Source: Trichostrongylus colubriformis (lineage: Eukaryota; Nematoda; Chromadorea; Rhabditida; Trichostrongylidae). From it: DNA of 64,000 bases. Both the position numbers and the translations under genes were made by a program. The first letter of the stretch is position 1, and every line of letters starts with the position of its first letter. Shown here piece after piece: positions 46,701-57,271 of this stretch. Location of the stretch: positions 34,099,282-34,163,281 of the forward strand of contig OZ022258.1 in NCBI GenBank assembly GCA_963978905.1, given 5' to 3'. The notes under the pieces are model-generated. The model saw nothing but the letters and a program-made list of their open reading frames with translations. It was not told the origin of the DNA and ran no database searches.

Positions 46701-49700
46701 TTTTGTGCAAAAGGCTGGAAACGGCTCATGGACCATACTACTGAGTGAGTGCCCTCATAGAAGTTAAAATTCTGCAACATCACGCATCACCGATCGATAT
46801 TGAGTGAAAATATCGGTTTTTGTGCAGAAGGCTGGAAACGGCTTATGGACCATACTACTGAGTGAGTGCCCTCATAGAAGTTAAAATTCTGCAACATCAC
46901 GCATCACCGATCGATATTGAGTGAAAATATCGGTTTTTGTGCAGAAGGCTGGAAACGGCTTATGGACCATACTATTGATTAAGTGCCCTCATAAAAGTCG
47001 AAATTCTATAACATCATGCATCACCGATCGATATTGATTGAAAATATCGGTTTTTGTGCAAAAGGCTGGAAACGGCTCATGGACCATACTACTGAGTGAG
47101 TGCCCTCATAGAAGTTAAAATTCTGCAACATCACGCATCACCGATCGATATTGAGTGAAAATATCGGTTTTTGTGCAGAAGGCTGGAAACGGCTTATGGA
47201 CCATACTATTAAGTGCCCTCATAAAAGTCGAAATTCTATAACATCATGCATCACCGATCGATATTGATTGAAAATATCGGTTTTTGTGCAGAAGGTTGGA
47301 AACGACTTATGGACCATAATACAGAGTGAGTGCCCTCATAGAACTTAAAATTCTACAACATCACGCACCACCGATCGATATTGATTGAAAATATCGGTTT
47401 TTGTGCAGAAGGTTGGAAACGACTTATGGACCATAATACAGAGTGAGTGCCCTCATAGAAGTTAAAATTCTACAACATCACGCATCACCGATCGATATTG
47501 AGTGAAAATATCAGTTTTTGTGCAGAAGGTTAGAAACGACTTATGGACCATACTACTGAGTGACCTCATAGAAGTTAAAATTCTACAACATCACGCATCA
47601 CCGATCGATATTGATTGAAAATATCGGTTTTTGTGCAGAAGGTTGGAAACGGCTTATGGACCATACTACTGAGTGAGTGCCCTCATAGAAGTTAAAATTC
47701 TACAACATCACGCATCACCGATCGATATTGAGTGAAAATATCGGTTTTTGTGCAGAAGGCTGGAAACGGCTTATGGACCATACTATTGATTAAGTGCCCT
47801 CATAAAAGTCGAAATTCTATAACATCATGCATCACCGATCAATATTGATTGAAAATATCGGTTTTTGTGCAGAAGGTTGGAAACGGCTTATGGACCATAA
47901 TACAGAGTGAGTGCCCTCATAGAAGTTAAAATTCTACAACATCACGCATCACCGATCGATACTGATTGAAAATATCGGTTTTTGTGCAGAAGGCTGGAAA
48001 CGGCTTATGGACCATACTATTGATTAAGTGCCCTCATAAAAGTCGAAATTCTATAACATCATGCATCACCGATCGATATTGATTGAAAATATCGGTTTTT
48101 GTGCAGAAGGCTGGAAACGGCTTATGGACCATACTATTGATTAAGTGCCCTCATAAAAGTCGAAATTCTATAACATCATGCATCACCGATCGATATTGAT
48201 TGAAAATATCGGTTTTTGTGCAGAAGGTTGGAAACGGCTTATGGACCATACTATTGATTAAGTGCCCTCATAAAAGTCGAAATTCTATAACATCATGCAT
48301 CACCGATCGATATTGATTGAAAATATCGGTTTTTGTGCAGAAGGTTGGAAACGACTTATGGACCATAATACAGAGTGAGTGCCCTCATAGAAGTTAAAAT
48401 TCTACAACATCACGCATCACCGATCGATATTGAGTGAAAATATCAGTTTTTGTGCAGAAGGTTAGAAACGACTTATGGACCATAATACAGAGTGAGTGCC
48501 CTCATAGAAGTTAAAATTCTACAACATCACGCATCACCGATCGATATTGAGTGAAAATATCGGTTTTTGTGCAGAAGGCTGGAAACGGCTTATGGACCAT
48601 ACTACTGAGTGAGTGCCCTCATAGAAGTTAAAATTCTGCAACATCACGCATCACCGATCGATATTGAGTGAAAATATCGGTTTTTGTGCAGAAGGCTGGA
48701 AACGGCTTATGGACCATACTATTGATTAAGTGCCCTCATAAAAGTCGAAATTCTATAACATCATGCATCACCGATCGATATTGATTGAAAATATCGGTTT
48801 TTGTGCAGAAGGTTGGAAACGACTTATGGACCATACTACTGAGTGAGTGCCCTCATAGAAGTTAAAATTCTACAACATCACGCATCACCGATCGATATTG
48901 ATTGAAAATATCGGTTTTTGTGCAGAAGGTTGGAAACGGCTTATGGACCATACTACTGAGTGAGTGCCCTCATAGAAGTTAAAATTCTACAACATCACGC
49001 ATCACCGATCGATATTGAGTGAAAATATCGGTTTTTGTGCAAAAGGCTGGAAACGGCTCATGGACCATACTATTGATTGAGTGCCCTCATAAAAGTTGAA
49101 ATTCTATAACATCATGCATCACCGATCGATATTGATTGAAATATCGGTTTTTGTGCAGAAGGTTGGAAACGACTTATGGACCATAATACAGAGTGAGTGC
49201 CCTCATAGAAGTTAAAATTCTACAACATCACGCATCACCGATCGATATTGAGTGAAAATATCGGTTTTTGTGCAGAAGGTTGGAAACGGCTTATGGACCA
49301 TACTACTGAGTGAGTGCCCTCATAGAAGTTAAAATTCTACAACATCACGCATCACCGATCGATATTGAGTGAAAATATCGGTTTTTGTGCAAAAGGCTGG
49401 AAACGGCTCATGGACCATACTATTGATTGAGTGCCCTCATAGAAGTTAAAATTCTATAACATCATGCATCACCGATCGATATTGATTGAAAATATCGGTT
49501 TTTGTGCAGAAGGTTGGAAACGACTTATGGACCATAATACAGAGTGAGTGCCCTCATAGAAGTTAAAATTCTACAACATCACGCATCACCGATCGATATT
49601 GAGTGAAAATATCAGTTTTTGTGCAGAAGGCTGGAAACGGCTTATGGACCATACTATTGATTGAGTGCCCTTATAAAAGTTGAAATTCTGCAACAACATG

Positions 49701-52700
49701 CGTCACCGATCAATATTGATTAAAAATATCGGTTATTGTGTAGAAGGTGTCCTTACTGTACACCACTTTACTGGATCATGTCACACTCCGCCCACTGTGG
49801 ACACTGTTGACGGGCCTGCATTAAAATGTTCGGTGTTTAGATGAAAATGTCTATAGTTCGTTCGGAAAGAGCCCAGGTGTCGGGATATCATACCTCATAT
49901 ATAAAACAGGAGTTTGGTGAGTCTGTATATCTGTGTGTCCACCCTTTGGTTCAATTACCCAAGTTTGAGGTGTGGAGAGCGTGGCCTACGGGCTTGGGTG
50001 AGAGTGAGAGTGTGTGACGGGATGAGAGAGTTCGATACACGCGCTGACTTTGCATGCTTCCATGTGTGACGCGCAGTAGTGTGCTCCAGCTGGCATAACA
50101 AATTGAATGAGAGCTTTAGCGCATCGGCGCATCCGCGATTTGGAATTTTTGGCATGCCACGTCACTCTAGCAACCGCGGTCAGTTGAACGCGGCGCGTGC
50201 CATCGTGCGGTTGATTTCTTTTTCTCCTATTTCCTTTTCGTAATTTTGCATATCTTGAAAGTCGATATCGAAAGCCGCACGTTGGCACGCACCGCGTTCA
50301 ACTGATCGCGGTTACAAGAGTGACGTGGCACGCCAAAATTCCCAAATCACGGATGCGCAAATGTGCTCATTTTCTCAATCGATACGTATATTTAACTTTA
50401 GGCCAATGCGCCAAAACTCTCATTTAGTTGGGTATGGCATAACAAATTGAATAAGAGCTTTAGAGCATCGGCGCATCCGCGATTTGGAGTTTTTGGCATG
50501 CCACGTCACTCTAGCAACCGCGGTCAGTTGAACGCGGCGCGTGCCAACGTGCGGTTGATTTCTTTTTCTCCTATTTCCTTTTCGTAATTTTCCATATCTT
50601 ATCGAAAGCCTCACGTTGGCACGCACCGCGTTCAACTGACCGCGGTTGCTAGAGTGACGTGGCATGCCAAAAACTCCAAATCGCGGATGCGCCGATGCGC
50701 CAATTCTCTCAAATCGCGGATGCGCAGATGCGCTCATTTTCTCGATCGATGCGTATATTTAACTTTACGGTGATGCGCCAAAACTCTTATTCGATTTGAT
50801 ATGTACGCAGCATTAGAAACACTTTTCATTGTAATTCCGCTCTGAACCACTTCTTTGAAGCCGACCATGTCGGCTCCTGACATGTGACTCCCAAGTGATG
50901 AACGGTTTTGCCCCACCGAGGTGCGTGGCTGTCCAGTACTGTTAGTTCCATCTACATTACGAACGAGTGTCGCCCATTCCGCGTAATCAGGAGGTTGGAG
51001 CTCCTCAATTCCAACTTATTATTATTTACTTTTGCAGAATACAGCTCTAAAATGCTTTTCAGTTCGTACATTTCTGCGAGTCCCCAGCCACATGATCTCT
51101 GCCACCTACCGCCATATAGACGTGATCAACTGATATGTGGGGCTCTCTGTTGATCTTACCCATGCGCGACCCGTATTCGGAAGATCTCCTCGATGCCGAC
51201 GATGCCTGCTCCTGACATGTGATGTGCCCAAGTGAAGAACGGTTTTGCCCCACCGAGGTTCGTGGCTGTCCAGAACTGTTAGATCCATCTACATTACGAA
51301 CGAGTGTCTTCCATTCCGCGTAACCAGCAGGTTAAAGCTCCTCAATTCCTACTTTTGCAGAAGCATAACCTATAAATAAACAAGGAGATTGGTGTGTTTG
51401 TACTATTGTCTGTCCGTTCGATTCTCCGTTTTACCAGTAAGACAAGTGGGGAGGTCAGGTCAAGTTCGGGTTGGGTGGGCATGGCCAAGATGATCAGAGC
51501 GGACATGGGCAATGCCTGACTCCGCCCGCAGTAGGCGGGGCGTTCGCTGCATTGTCTTCAGATCAGCGCTAAAATTCTTTCATCTCAAAATTCCACGGGC
51601 AGCGGGAGAAGGTGAACCAAGATGAGATCCGAGTATATGTAGCAGTTAAGGGAAGCCCACCTTTAACGGGCGGAGCGTGCTCCAAGCGGCCGGTGCTTAC
51701 TGCAACTGTTCATAACCCAGCTCCAGAGCAGTCTAGAGACTGAGGAAAAATCGCTGGAGATCAGCGAGATCTGAGCTGTTTCCAGTATATTTGAAGTGAG
51801 GGAAGACCCACCCACAGTGGGCGGTGCAAGCAACCGAAATCGTGTTCACTCATGAAACATCATATTCTTCTCTAGAGCGGTCCAGGGACGGGGTGAAAAC
51901 CAAAATGTGTAACAGCCCAAGTGGCAAAAATAATGCCAAATGATCACGTTAGGCGGAGCCTTCGCTACGATGTTGATTGAAAATATCAGTGTTTGTGCCG
52001 AAGGCTGGAAACGGCTTATGGACAGTTGAAATCCTATAACATCATGCACCACCGATTGATATTGATCGGAAATATCGGTTTTTGTGCAGAAAGTGTCTTT
52101 ACTGCACACTACTTTACCAGACCATGTCAGACTCCGCTCACTGTGGACACTGTGGACGGGGCCTGCGTTAAAATATTCCATGTTCAGATGCAAAATTCTA
52201 TAATTCTTTCCAAGGAGCCCATGAGTCGGGATAACATAACCTATATACAAACCAGTAGTTGTTGTGTCTGTTTAGTTGTCCGGTCCCAAGCGAAATTCTG
52301 TACTGCCTGAAAAACAAGCGGGGGAAGTCAGGTCATGTTAGGGTTGGATAGGTTTTGCTAAGAGATGAACAGGTAGCACATGGACCATGTCAGACCCCGT
52401 CCCCTGTGGGAGGGGCGTGCGTTACAATGTTCGGTGTCCAAATGCAAAATTCTATAATTCGTTCCAAGAGAGCCCAGGAGTCGGGATAAGGTGGGCCAAA
52501 ATGAGTCAAGGGAGTTTGTGAATGTTGAAGAGACCTACCGGCCCCTTCGCTGTAATTCGTTCCAAAAGAGCCAGGAGTAGCGATAAGGTAGGCCAAAATG
52601 AGTGAAGGGTGTATGTAGTAGATGAAGAATACACGCCTTCAGTAGGCGGAGCACGCTCCACGTAGGTGGTGCTTAACGAGCGTTTATAAGTTGTCTCAGG

Positions 52701-55700
52701 AGCAGCCCAGGAACTGCGAAAAAAAATCGATGGAGATTAGTGCTGTCTAGGCGGTGTTGCACATTATTGAGGTAGGTGGAGGCCCGCCTACAATGGGCGG
52801 AACGTGCAATCACCAATATCGTGCTCACTCATAAGAAATATAACACCGCCCGGAGCGGTCTAAAGTGCCGTAGAGAGCGGAAGTAATTCGATGCTGCTAG
52901 AGTGACAAAAATAATGTCAACTGATCACGGTAGACGGGCCGTCATCAGGATATTGGCTGAAAGTATCGGTTTTTGCGAAAGGCTGCAAACGTCTCATGGA
53001 CCATAGACTCAGTGAGTACCGTGAAAGATGAAATCCTGGAAAATCATCAGCAAGCCACACCAATAGGTGAAGCTGTTGAGAACTTCAATGAAGTCCTATT
53101 GGTCGACATCGATCGAAATCATAGATCTCTATGCAAAGAGCTGAACAGGTAATGGGATCTCATTGAATGATTACAGTCGCAGAAGTTGAAAAACTGCAGC
53201 ATCATGTGCTATAGGTCGTAATTGTCGGTTTTCTTACAGAGGGCCGGGCAATGAGATGAGCCACACCAGTGGATGGACATAATTGCAGAAGCTTACATTC
53301 TGTAGAGCTTATTGCATGTAGATCGATACCTATTGCTATAATGGACCTTTGTAAAGAAGGCTGTAAATGGACTACCCCTCAGCACAAATGTAAAATCTAT
53401 GTATTGATTTCCGCCAAACCACATTGCTGTGCAATTTCTTTTACATCATTTCGCCCACAGCCCGCTTCGCACCGGTGTCCCGTAACGCGATGTAGATCGC
53501 GAAGCTCACCTGTTTACATCATTTCGCCCACAGCCCGCTTCGCACCGGTGCCCCGTAACGCGATGTAGATCGCCAAGCTCACCTGGTTAACAAAAAAGGT
53601 AGGGCGAGACATAAAAGGGAAACGAGCGGCAAGAGAAGATTTGTCCGAATAATTTACTCCTGTTATACTTTCAGTCATCAACATGACAAGAAACTTACTT
53701 GGCACAAAAGATGTGAATCTCAACAGATTTCTTCCTAACACTTAAGGTAAAAGCGCTACTGTATTACAGAGCACCACAGACGACTGAATGAATCATGACG
53801 AGTCAACTTTTCTCATAATGGGAGTATGTGAAATGATCCGCTTTTACACATGGTTTTTATCAGAACAAATAGTTAAGGAAGGTAGTCAAACGAACCCGTC
53901 ATTATCAGCGCATTTTTTGAATCGTTTCCCCACATTTCCAACAAATGGGGTGCATCACCAATGCGAAGAGACGGATGACCAGTCAGCACCTACAAAATGG
54001 TTACAAGAGTTTACATCTTCAACGGACGAAAAACTTGCAAGGTTTACCACACAAGGCGTTTTGTATTCCCTGCAGAAGGACTCATATATGTTGTCGTACA
54101 ATTTTAATCTTCCATTGCGCACCAACTGAAAAAAATGAGAGTGAACACTGCACGAAGAAAATTTTCTCCATAGTAACCTCTTTGTTGCTTTCTGAGCATT
54201 AAAAGGCAACATCACGACAAAAACATGGAACGCGGGAAGCCTTCGTACGCCAAAACATGGCTGTATAACATTATTGGTACAATTACAGACCATTAATCAT
54301 TGGAAAAAATAAGAACGACCAAGGAAAAGAACACTATCGATTCCTACTTCTGGAATTAATACCAAATTGAACAACAACTGGATATTTTATCGCCGCAGTA
54401 GGTACCGCTCTGGACGCCATGGAGGGTCTATCGAACGCTACGTGAAACTCTTGTCTTGTTCATCGGGCTAAGGCCAGCACTGAGACTAATGTATACTGCA
54501 CGTTATCTAGTAGTCGCCTCTAATTTTATCTCAATGGTGATACAACTATAACTTGATGAAATTCTCGGAGATTACGTCTAAAAACCCAGAGCCATGCTGT
54601 AAACTGTAAAAATCGTGTAACGAACCGCAGCGTGGCAGAATGGTTCTTCCGGAACATACACTGCACTCTGACGAGCTTCAGCAAGCCATTCAGCATTAAC
54701 ATTCGAATACGCTAACGCACCTTTTGCAACAGGCGATATGAAATATATCCGAGCTTCCAGAGTAGCTCCTCCCTAAACAATCAACACGATTTAGGTCGAT
54801 GATACAATGCAGATCATGAGGCAAATAAGGACAAATCGATGAATGGACACGGGTGACGTACGTGGCGTGAAGAAGAGAGGAGATGGAAATTTTATCACTT
54901 ACTGCATTATCTATACTCCTAGAGACCACATCAATCAAGTCATAAATAGTGCCAACTGGGTTGACAGGCATGAGAACATTGCCACCTCTTTTCAGAGTGT
55001 CCACAATAGTCTGGGCAACTTCGACTACAGTTCCCTGAAAACTGGATTAGATAAATTGTGAGTTCCTGCGAGTGGCACGACATTTTCCTACTATGTTGCT
55101 CATACCTCAGAACTAAAATCTGGTGTTCTACTCAAAGATGTCATGATCAGGGCATCGGCATCTTGGAGCTTCTCCCATTCAACAGGTCGTGCGTGTGTTG
55201 AGCGAACAGATGATGATGCAAGGTACCCTATCTGAGTAAAGACATTTCGTACCGAAAAGTATTCATTCAATAGCAGAAAGAAAATATAAATCAGATGATA
55301 CTGGAGCTACCCGTTCATACTCCGTTTTGAAGACCCAGTTCGAAGATCCTATTGAGTAACCACTAGGACAAGCAACGACAGAAACGCTGCCCTCCAGTTC
55401 CTGAAAGAGGAATTTTTACGAGACCACAAAGTTCGCGAATTAATGGCGGCTTACGAATCTCATGGAAAGATAAGTGCAATATCAGCAACAGATTTGAAGC
55501 TTGTTTCCCCATACTAAAGCCAATCCACCGCCACCATACTTGCTTAGTGGGAAAAGAAAGCTCAATATTGATACTGCGTAAGGAATTCTCACAACGGTCT
55601 GGTTGAAGGAGACAGTGGTGACTCTGACCAGTGCCTGCTCCATCGTTTGTTTCGAATAGAAAGATTTCCATTCCAAAGGGTTGCGGTTTATCGTATTCGG

Positions 55701-57271
55701 AAATGTTCTGAAAAAGAACATGTAGCTGATACATGATCGACTGAGACGCTCTTCGTCTGCAATCTAAAATGAACGCACGAGTAAATTGTAGGATCCTTCC
55801 ACATGTTATTGACATCGCCCAACACAATCCTTTCGAAATATTCAATCAGCTCCAGCATCATCAACCTTAAAAATATAATATGTGTGAGTGTGCTAATAAC
55901 AAAATTCCAAAGATGGCAATAGAGATGCGAAAATCACCGTCCAAATTGAACAACGGGCTCTGTAGCATAGACCACTCCTCTGAATCCAGAATTTTCCACA
56001 TAAAAAGGGAGTGCAATAAGAGAATTCCAATTGGATATGAGTACACAATCCACTGTGCTCATTGACAGCGACTCCAGCTGTAAATCAGCAAAATCATGAA
56101 GGAAACAAGACCGTTGAAAAACGACAATTGAAGCTACTGGGAAAGCGGACTACCAACTCAAAGCCCTACAAACATTAGGGACATCGATAAAAATATGTCT
56201 AACTATGTATTTATGGAAAGTACAAGGGCCGCCTGGCTCTAAAACATTCCAACAGCCCTTTTCGCCTGAAACCTGAAGGTGTTGCGTGCAGCTCCGCGTA
56301 GCCCTTTCACTGCTTCGCAGGATCAAGCACCCTACTGCAGTAAGACTGGCGCCAAAGTTCAAGTCCAGCGCGCATTTGATCAAGGCAGCACAGTAAAGCC
56401 CATTCCATCAAACGAAGGGAGGAAAACTAGTATCCTGCATAATATCAAGAAAGTGAATGAATGAATGAGAAAGTGAATGAAGTGAATTGAGTAAAGAAGA
56501 AAAGTATTTATGCGAGAAGAAAACAAAGCGTACCGGCACAATGTGGACTTCCGGCACAGCTTCTATAAAAACATTCTCGTTTAGCTGCTTAAGATACGAG
56601 AGAGTATCACCATGGACCGAAGAAAGATTCTTCAATCGGGACCTGAATTATTGCCTTCTTTGACTGGTGACAACGCTTGATCTTGTTGAAAAATGAGAAA
56701 ATGTTACAGCAGTGAGTCTAGGGAATCATACGAAGCCGTGCACTCTTTTCGCAGAAGAAAGGAAGCTATGAAAGCAGCGACACACCCACAGCTTGATTGC
56801 ACAATGGAGAGCCGCCAAAAGACTTACATAAATACGATTAAGAGGGTCATGAATTGAAAAATAAGGTCGACATACAAAATAAAAGTTTTATTCTGCCCAA
56901 AGAACTTCTAGGCCATTGAAAAACTCGAGGTCGAAAAATTCACGAGAAAAACAGGGAGAAAACAGGATCTCTAAATATTTTCACTGGGGGAATTACCGAG
57001 AAAGTATAGTGAGGGCCCTTGAGCTCGGGGGAATTTCCTTGCACTAAATTTCTACGCAACAGCGAGGACGTTTCATTCCATCGTTGAGTGTAAACGCGAC
57101 CAAGAGATTTGGAATTCTGCATGATAGCATAATCACTTCTAACCTTTCATCATACACAAATGGCAGAAAATGATTGAAGGAGCTGAAGTCCACGGCACAA
57201 TCCAACAGAACCGTGAGATTTTGAAAGCGAAGAAGAATACATGGCTTGTGAGGATGATAGCAGAGACTTGT
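40723..57271 (-). CDS. ints-9: Integrator complex subunit 9
   Basis: INTS9 is the catalytically inactive metallo-beta-lactamase/beta-CASP partner of INTS11 in the nuclear Integrator complex (snRNA 3'-end cleavage, transcription attenuation). There are 17 exons: 57144-57271, 56534-56642, 55938-56077, 55779-55865, 55593-55707, 55311-55400, 55106-55231, 54903-55034, 54626-54772, 54048-54125, 53896-53989, 41931-42067, 41428-41511, 41270-41362, 41110-41214, 40972-41055 and 40723-40905. They sum to 1932 nt, all phases agree, and give 643 residues (human about 658). Diagnostic strings are 'LSMSTVDCVLISN', 'GYSIGSSNWVFKTEYE', 'TLKRGGNVLMPVNPVGTIYD', 'RIYFISPVAKGA', 'VVLTGHPSLRIGD' and 'FYYPIETRLEFSQVN', with a C-terminal INTS11-binding-like region. 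About five N-terminal residues and the ATG are missing, probably in a short upstream exon. Exon 57144 starts after 'gcttttcag'. Confidence 0.93.
42787..43810 (-). pseudogene. Tc1-like transposase pseudogene
   Basis: It begins 'MTKKCLGPKAIAQLAEGGMK' (first helix-turn-helix), then after a frameshift near 43690 'MASQLNISRKSVQMNLRTEL' (second), and 'WSDGKIFTAEVSKNSQNHR' (first Asp, where the family has DEKIF). After shifts near 43248 and 43000 come 'KINAEVSQEEIL', 'FQKDKTQAH' (second Asp) and 'NLNPLDLSVWGSMKEQLRSR'. At least three frameshifts make it inactive. It belongs to the group with a 'D-x-N-P-L-D-x-S-V-W-G' C-terminal block. Confidence 0.88.
43903..44708 (+). mobile_element. intact-ended Helitron-like element (806 bp) nested in the Tc1-like element
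   Basis: It starts A|TCCCTACTATATATAAAGCG, with 'CCGTCTGTCACGAAATT' soon after. It ends with hairpin GCGCAC-agtagt-GTGCGC (44680-44697), seven bases, then CTGG|T at 44708. The host sequence joins as A-T with no duplication. Inside are about 240-bp repeating modules carrying 'aagctccgcccac..ggcggggc' palindromes, 'acatgaaaaacgacctgtgg' and 'gatgagtttctgaaggtcag' (each two or three times). It is non-autonomous. Confidence 0.88.
44830..45019 (+). mobile_element. Helitron-like 5' segment leading into the satellite
   Basis: 'ataaaccaggagtttggttt' is followed by 'gtccgtttgcgtgtatgtgt' and 'ccctttggttcaattaccca' + 'agtttgagg'. The same series opens the short element at 49888. It runs directly into the first satellite unit. 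Confidence 0.6.
45020..49750. repeat. 117-bp satellite array, about 40 copies
   Basis: The unit runs from 'caccgatcgatattgattga' through 'aaatatcggtttttgtgcag', 'aaggctggaaacggcttatg' and 'gaccatactattgattaagt' to 'gccctcataaaagtcgaaat' and 'tctataacatcatgcat', with a period of 117 bp. Three subtypes alternate: 'actattgattaag..aaaagtcg', 'actactgagtgag..agaagttaaaa' and 'aatacagagtgag'. A few units carry small deletions (for example near 47208 and 47563). The first and last units are the most diverged. Each unit holds an imperfect 'ccgat..atatcgg' palindrome. It lies wholly within the ints-9 intron. Confidence 0.97.
49888..50093 (+). mobile_element. minimal Helitron-like element (206 bp)
   Basis: It starts A|TCATACCTCATATATAAAAC, followed by 'aggagtttggtgagtctgta', and ends with 'gcgcagtagtgtgctc', spacer and CTGG at 50093. 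The base after CTGG is C rather than T, so the end may have mutated. It directly follows the tail of the satellite unit. Confidence 0.6.
50098..50437. repeat. long foldback MITE, copy 1
   Basis: The outer ends 'caaattgaatgagagctttagcg' and '..cgccaaaactctcatttagttg' are inverted. Inside, 'tttggcatgccacgtcactc' + 'tagcaaccgcggtcagttga' (50145-50190) is mirrored at about 50290-50350 by 'tcaactgatcgcggtt..gagtgacgtggcacgcc'. Most of the element is a nested palindrome. Confidence 0.88.
50438..50805. repeat. long foldback MITE, copy 2 (tandem)
   Basis: This repeats copy 1 in the same orientation, beginning 'acaaattgaataagagcttt', with the same inner palindrome (about 50490-50690) and an extra partial repeat of 'aaatcgcggatgcgc..gatgcg'. 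The long frames here are by-products of the palindrome. Confidence 0.85.
50876..51364. repeat. 335-bp-spaced direct repeat
   Basis: 'cctgacatgtga' + 'gaacggttttgccccaccga' + 'ggctgtccag' + 'tccatctacattacgaacga' through 'acttttgcag' occurs at about 50876-51040 and again at about 51211-51360. The two copies are about 90% alike by eye. Confidence 0.85.
51365..53250 (+). mobile_element. two or more Helitron-like units carrying single satellite relics
   Basis: 5' motifs 'cctataaataaacaaggaga' (51367) and 'cctatatacaaaccagtagt' (52240) each open a unit with 'caggtca.gtt.gggttgg.' and GC palindromes ('ctccgcccgcagtaggcggg'). Single diverged 117-bp satellite units occur at about 51970-52090 and 52945-53060. 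The former is followed by 'gtgtctttactgcacact', the same sequence that ends the main array at 49750. No CTRR end was assigned. Confidence 0.6.
53440..53585. repeat. 73-bp tandem duplication
   Basis: Two adjacent copies of 'tttacatcatttcgcccaca' ... 'gatgtagatcgcgaagctca' + 'cctg' differ at two bases. Confidence 0.95.

Larger units (their letters stand above)
42068..53895 (-). other. giant ints-9 intron (11,828 bp) filled with repeats
   Basis: The donor 'acgg|gttcgt' and acceptor 'ctgttcag' join codons so that 'ALIMT-DPDYP' continues the conserved INTS9 line (human 'VIFTEPDF'). The other ints-9 introns are 54 to about 500 bp. This one contains a Tc1-like element, several Helitron-like elements, a 4.7 kb satellite array, foldback MITEs and direct repeats, all described separately. 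Confidence 0.9.

Noticed and set aside
45020..49750. A CRISPR-like array of regular repeats.
   Set aside because: The whole 117-bp unit repeats, with no unique spacers, and the context is a eukaryotic intron. It is a satellite.
49955..50737. Two long, similar minus-strand frames (containing 'RKGNRRKRNQPH') looked like paralogous genes.
   Set aside because: They lie exactly on the two foldback MITE copies and their arms. The similarity comes from the repeat, not from coding.
55363..55845. A 160-codon minus-strand frame as a separate protein.
   Set aside because: It is a shadow across ints-9 exons 4-6 and their introns. The true frame switches at the 71-nt intron 55708-55778.
56978..57116. 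An extra ints-9 exon after 'atcatgcag' at 57117.
   Set aside because: It would require a 27-nt intron and shifts the frame. Skipping to the acceptor at 56643 gives the conserved continuation in phase.
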